Shown here: positions 5,004-8,128 of the stretch, in pieces
Layout: each line of letters starts with the position of its first letter
How positions within the stretch are numbered: position 1 is the stretch's first letter
DNA from: Verrucomicrobiia bacterium
GTDB taxonomy: Bacteria; Verrucomicrobiota; Verrucomicrobiia; CAIQCK01
Assembly (NCBI GenBank): GCA_026417675.1
Contig: JAOACV010000081.1
Coordinates: forward strand, 1 to 8,128
Reading direction: 5' to 3'
Length of the DNA: 8,128 nt
Program-made: the position numbers and the translations under genes
The notes under the pieces: generated by a model
Databases searched by the model: none
Told to the model about the DNA's origin: nothing
The model's input: only the letters and a program-made list of their open reading frames with translations

Positions 5004-8000
5004 ATGCTCCACTGGATCATCAACGCTTCGCTGCGCAACCGGCTGCTCGTCTGCGTGCTGGCGGTCGTCCTCATCGTCATCGGCGGACGCGCGCTGCTCG
5101 TGCTGCCGATTGACGCGTTTCCCGACACGACGCCGGTGCAGGTGCAGATCAACACGGTTGCCCCGGCGCTCAGCCCGCAGGAGATCGAGCAGCAGATCAC
5201 GCTGCCGGTGGAACTGGCCATCGGCGGCCTGCCGGGCCTGGCCAATGTTCGCTCGCTCTCGAAGTTCGGCCTTTCGCAGGTGGTTGCGACCTTCGACGAC
5301 ACCGCGAACGTTTACCGCGCGCGTCAACTCGTCACCGAACGCCTCCAAAGTGTCGCATTGCCGGAGGGCATCGCGCGGCCGCAGCTTGGGCCGATCTCAA
5401 CGGGCCTCGGCGAGGTCTTCCACTACGCCGTGCGCTCCAACAACCCGCGGCGAACGCTGGCTGAACTGCGCGAGCTGCACGACTGGATCGTGAAGCCGGA
5501 GTTGCGCAAGGTGCGCGGCGTCGCCGAGGTCAACGCGTGGGGCGGGCTGGAGAAACAGTTCCACGTCGTCGCCGAGCCGGAACGGCTGATTAAGTATCAT
5601 CTGACATTCGAGGACCTGTTCGAGGCGCTGGCAGCCAACAATCAAAGCGTGGGCGGCGGCCAGGTCGTGCGCGGCGGAGAGACGTTGCTGGTCCACGGCA
5701 TCGGCCTGGCGACCAACGTCGAGCAGATCGGCGACATCGTCATCGCCAGCCACGACGGCGTGCCGGTCCGCGTGCGCGACGTCGCCACGGTGAAAGTGGA
5801 CCACGAAATCCGCCGCGGCGCTGTCAGCGACTGCGGCAAGGGCGAGGTCGTGATGGGTCTCGGTTTCATGCTCATGGGCGAGAACAGCCACGTTGTCACC
5901 CGCGCGTTGAAAAGCAAGCTTGCCGAGCTGCAGCCGTCCTTGCCCCCGGACGTGGAATTGGAAGTGCTCTACGACCGCACCGACCTGGTGGACAAGGTCA
6001 TCCGCACCGTCAGCCACAACCTGCTGCTGGGCGCCCTGCTGGTCGTGGCGGTGCTCTTCGCGTTCCTCAGCCATCTGCGCGCCGGGTTGATCGTCGCGCT
6101 GGCCATCCCGCTCTCGATGCTGTTCGCCGGCAACTTCATGCTCCAGGCCGGCATCGCGGCGAGCCTGCTGAGCCTCGGCGCGATTGACTTCGGCCTGATC
6201 GTGGACAGCTCGGTCATCATGGTCGAGAACTGCGTCCGCCACGCCGCGTTGCGGCCCGACGCGCCGCGGTTGGAACTGATCCGCGACGCCGCGGTGGAGG
6301 TGCGCAAGCCGACGATGTTCGGCGAGTTGATCATCCTCATCGTGTTCCTGCCGATCCTCACGTTGGAGGGCGTCGAGGGCAAGCTGTTCAAGCCGATGGC
6401 ACTGACGATGATCTTTGCGTTGTGCGGCTCGCTGGTCCTGTCGCTGACGTTGATGCCGGTGCTGGCGAGCCTGTGGCTGCCGCGCCGCATCCGGCACGCC
6501 GACCCGTGGCCGGTGCGGTTCTGCCGGCGGCTTTACGAACCGGCGTTGGGGCTTGCGCTACGGCTTCGCAAAACCACACTGCTGGTCGCGCTCGCGCTCG
6601 TGGCGTGCGGCGGTTTCCTGGCCGCGCAGATGGGCGGCGAATTCCTGCCGAAGCTCGGCGAAGGCGCCCTCGTCGCCAACACCGTGCGGCTGGCCGGCGT
6701 GTCGGTCGAAGAAGCCGTCGCGGGCAACGACCGCATCGAAAAACTGCTGCTGGCGGAGTTCCCCGACGAGCTACAGCGCGTCTGGTCGCGGCTCGGCACT
6801 GCCGAGGTGGCAACGGACCCGATGGGCGTCGAGCTGACCGACTTCTTCATGACGCTGAAGCCTCGCGATCAGTGGACGAAGGCCCGCACGCAGGCCGAAC
6901 TGGTCGAGGCGATGCGCGAGCGCATCTTCAACAAGCTGCCGGGCATGACCGCCGTTTTCAGCCAGCCCATTGAAATGCGGATGAACGAACTCATCGCCGG
7001 CGCGCGCGGCGACATCGCGGTCAAGATTTACGGTGACGAACTCGACACGCTGAAGCGGCTCGCCGACGACGTGCAGCGCGTGCTGAGCGACATCGCCGGC
7101 GCGGGCGAGGTTTCCACCGAACAACTCAGCGGACAGCCGGTCTTGCAGGTGATAGTGGACCCGCAGGCCATCGCGCGCTTCGGCGTGCCGACACGCAACG
7201 TGCTCAATGTCGTCGAGGCCGTCGGCGGCAAACGTGTCGGCGAGGTGCGCGAGGGCCAGCGCCGCTTCCCGCTCGTGGCGCGGCTGCCCGACCGCCAGCG
7301 AACCGACCCCGACGCGCTGGCGGCCACGTTGATCCCGACGGCGGCGGGGCCGGTGCTGCCGCTGGCGCGCGTCGCGCGCGTCGTGGAGACCGAAGGTCCC
7401 GCGACCATCAACCGCGAGTGGGGCCGGCGGCGCATCACCGTCACCTGCAACGTCCGCGGGCGCGACGTGGGAAGTTTTGTCGCCGAGGCCCAAGCCAGGG
7501 TTGCCGCGCAGGTGAAACGACCTGGGGGCTACACCATCGAGTGGGGCGGCCAGTTCGAGAATATGCAGCGGGCCAACCGGCGGTTGATGTTCGTAGTGCC
7601 GATGGCGTTGGGGTTAATCTTTGTGCTGCTCTACTTCAGTCTTGGCTCGCTGCGCGACGTGCTCATCGTCGCCACGGGCATCCCGCTCGGCGCCGTCGGT
7701 GGCGTCGCGTCGCTGTGGCTGCGCGACATGCCCTTCACTGTCAGCGCCGCCGTCGGTTTCATCGCCCTCAGCGGCGTCGCCATCCTCAACGGCCTCGTGC
7801 TGGTCACCTTCATCAAACAGAGGCTCGATGCCGGCGCGCCGCTGGAAACCGCCGTCCGCGACGGTTGTCTGGCGCGCCTGCGCCCGGTGCTGATGACCGC
7901 GCTGGTGGCGGCGGTCGGTTTCCTCCCGATGGCCGTCAACGTTGGCGTCGGCGGCGAGGTCCAGCGCCCGCTGGCCACAGTGGTCATCGGCGGCGTGCTC

Positions 8001-8087
8001 AGCAACACTCTGCTGACCCTGCTGGTGTTGCCGGCGCTCTACTCGATGGTCCAACGAAAAGCGGCGCGCGCGCGAACGGTTGTGTGA
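5004..8087 (+). CDS. czcA: CzcA-like RND heavy-metal/proton antiporter
   Basis: This 1027-residue inner-membrane pump (HME-RND family) expels metal ions using the proton gradient, working as a trimer with CzcB and CzcC. The start MLHWIINASLRNRLLV is typical of the family. Membrane helix 1 is near 12-30, a large periplasmic loop follows to about 335, then helices 2-6, a helix near 525-545 that opens the second half, a second periplasmic loop, and the final helices from about 865. The proton-relay motif in helix 4 is present: D395, D401 and E408 in IDFGLIVDSSVIMVEN, matching the known acidic trio of Cupriavidus CzcA. The usual DGA after the second Asp is DSS here. ATDPMGVELTDFFMTLKP and GFIALSGVAILNG (918-930) are further family marks. 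Length is normal and the frame is open throughout. No Shine-Dalgarno site is visible before the ATG, and the gene is separated from czcB by the antisense Uma2 gene. The substrate is probably a divalent ion, but the exact metal is uncertain. Confidence 0.94.
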   Translation: MLHWIINASLRNRLLVCVLAVVLIVIGGRALLVLPIDAFPDTTPVQVQINTVAPALSPQEIEQQITLPVELAIGGLPGLANVRSLSKFGLSQVVATFDDTANVYRARQLVTERLQSVALPEGIARPQLGPISTGLGEVFHYAVRSNNPRRTLAELRELHDWIVKPELRKVRGVAEVNAWGGLEKQFHVVAEPERLIKYHLTFEDLFEALAANNQSVGGGQVVRGGETLLVHGIGLATNVEQIGDIVIASHDGVPVRVRDVATVKVDHEIRRGAVSDCGKGEVVMGLGFMLMGENSHVVTRALKSKLAELQPSLPPDVELEVLYDRTDLVDKVIRTVSHNLLLGALLVVAVLFAFLSHLRAGLIVALAIPLSMLFAGNFMLQAGIAASLLSLGAIDFGLIVDSSVIMVENCVRHAALRPDAPRLELIRDAAVEVRKPTMFGELIILIVFLPILTLEGVEGKLFKPMALTMIFALCGSLVLSLTLMPVLASLWLPRRIRHADPWPVRFCRRLYEPALGLALRLRKTTLLVALALVACGGFLAAQMGGEFLPKLGEGALVANTVRLAGVSVEEAVAGNDRIEKLLLAEFPDELQRVWSRLGTAEVATDPMGVELTDFFMTLKPRDQWTKARTQAELVEAMRERIFNKLPGMTAVFSQPIEMRMNELIAGARGDIAVKIYGDELDTLKRLADDVQRVLSDIAGAGEVSTEQLSGQPVLQVIVDPQAIARFGVPTRNVLNVVEAVGGKRVGEVREGQRRFPLVARLPDRQRTDPDALAATLIPTAAGPVLPLARVARVVETEGPATINREWGRRRITVTCNVRGRDVGSFVAEAQARVAAQVKRPGGYTIEWGGQFENMQRANRRLMFVVPMALGLIFVLLYFSLGSLRDVLIVATGIPLGAVGGVASLWLRDMPFTVSAAVGFIALSGVAILNGLVLVTFIKQRLDAGAPLETAVRDGCLARLRPVLMTALVAAVGFLPMAVNVGVGGEVQRPLATVVIGGVLSNTLLTLLVLPALYSMVQRKAARARTVV

Positions 8088-8113
8088 CGCGGAAACAGAA
8101 AAAACTTGTAACG

Positions 8114-8128
8114 ATGAAGCTCCAGCTA
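8114..8128 (+). CDS. Possible start of the next gene (3'-truncated)
   Basis: ATG at 8114 opens a frame reading MKLQL before the window ends. It lies 26 bases after the czcA stop on the same strand, where a further operon gene would be expected. The upstream sequence is A-rich but lacks a clear Shine-Dalgarno site. Five codons are too few for any functional call. Confidence 0.3.

Noticed and set aside
5397..6497. Long minus-strand open frame of 366 codons inside czcA
   Set aside because: It is a shadow of czcA in GC-rich DNA; its translation is rich in Gln, Arg, His and Asp with no recognisable domain, while the plus strand is an unmistakable RND pump.
8088..8113. Terminator after czcA
   Set aside because: The 26 bases contain an A-run but no stem, and a likely next gene start follows.

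Overview
The window is the end of a GC-rich bacterial contig. It carries a heavy-metal efflux locus of the CzcCBA type (RND pump, periplasmic adaptor, outer-membrane channel) next to the 3' part of a multihaem HzsA-like protein gene. HzsA-like c-type cytochromes, Uma2 nucleases and this style of CzcB N-terminus are all common in Verrucomicrobiota and Planctomycetota. I favour Verrucomicrobiota, but this is inference from family distribution, not from a marker gene.

Layout. Bases 1-17 are not genomic: they match the Tn5/Nextera mosaic-end adapter left on the contig end. Bases 18-1233 (+) encode the C-terminal ~404 residues of an HzsA-related protein with two CxxCH haem sites; its N-terminus is missing. 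Bases 1234-1756 hold a 24-codon signal-peptide-like ORF, a small Cys/Asp-rich exported protein (1399-1668) of the kind often found at the head of czc operons, and two short inverted repeats. czcC (1757-3085) and czcB (3082-4362) overlap by ATGA and are surely co-transcribed. A Uma2-family nuclease gene (4390-4956) then lies on the minus strand, splitting the locus. czcA (5004-8087, +) follows, and a possible next gene begins at 8114.

How the genes work together. CzcA is the proton-driven inner-membrane pump. CzcB is a lipoprotein adaptor with a His-rich and Cys-containing N-terminal metal-binding region. CzcC is the outer-membrane channel. Together they should export divalent metal ions (Co/Zn/Cd/Ni class; the exact metal cannot be fixed here). 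The small exported protein may bind metal in the periplasm.

The most unusual point is the antisense Uma2 gene between czcB and czcA. It is lower in GC than the samples taken from czcA, czcA has no visible Shine-Dalgarno site, and an unused SD-like AAAGGA remains after czcB. Together these suggest a later insertion into a once continuous czcCBA operon. I see no wholly new system here; the other point of note is the adapter artefact.
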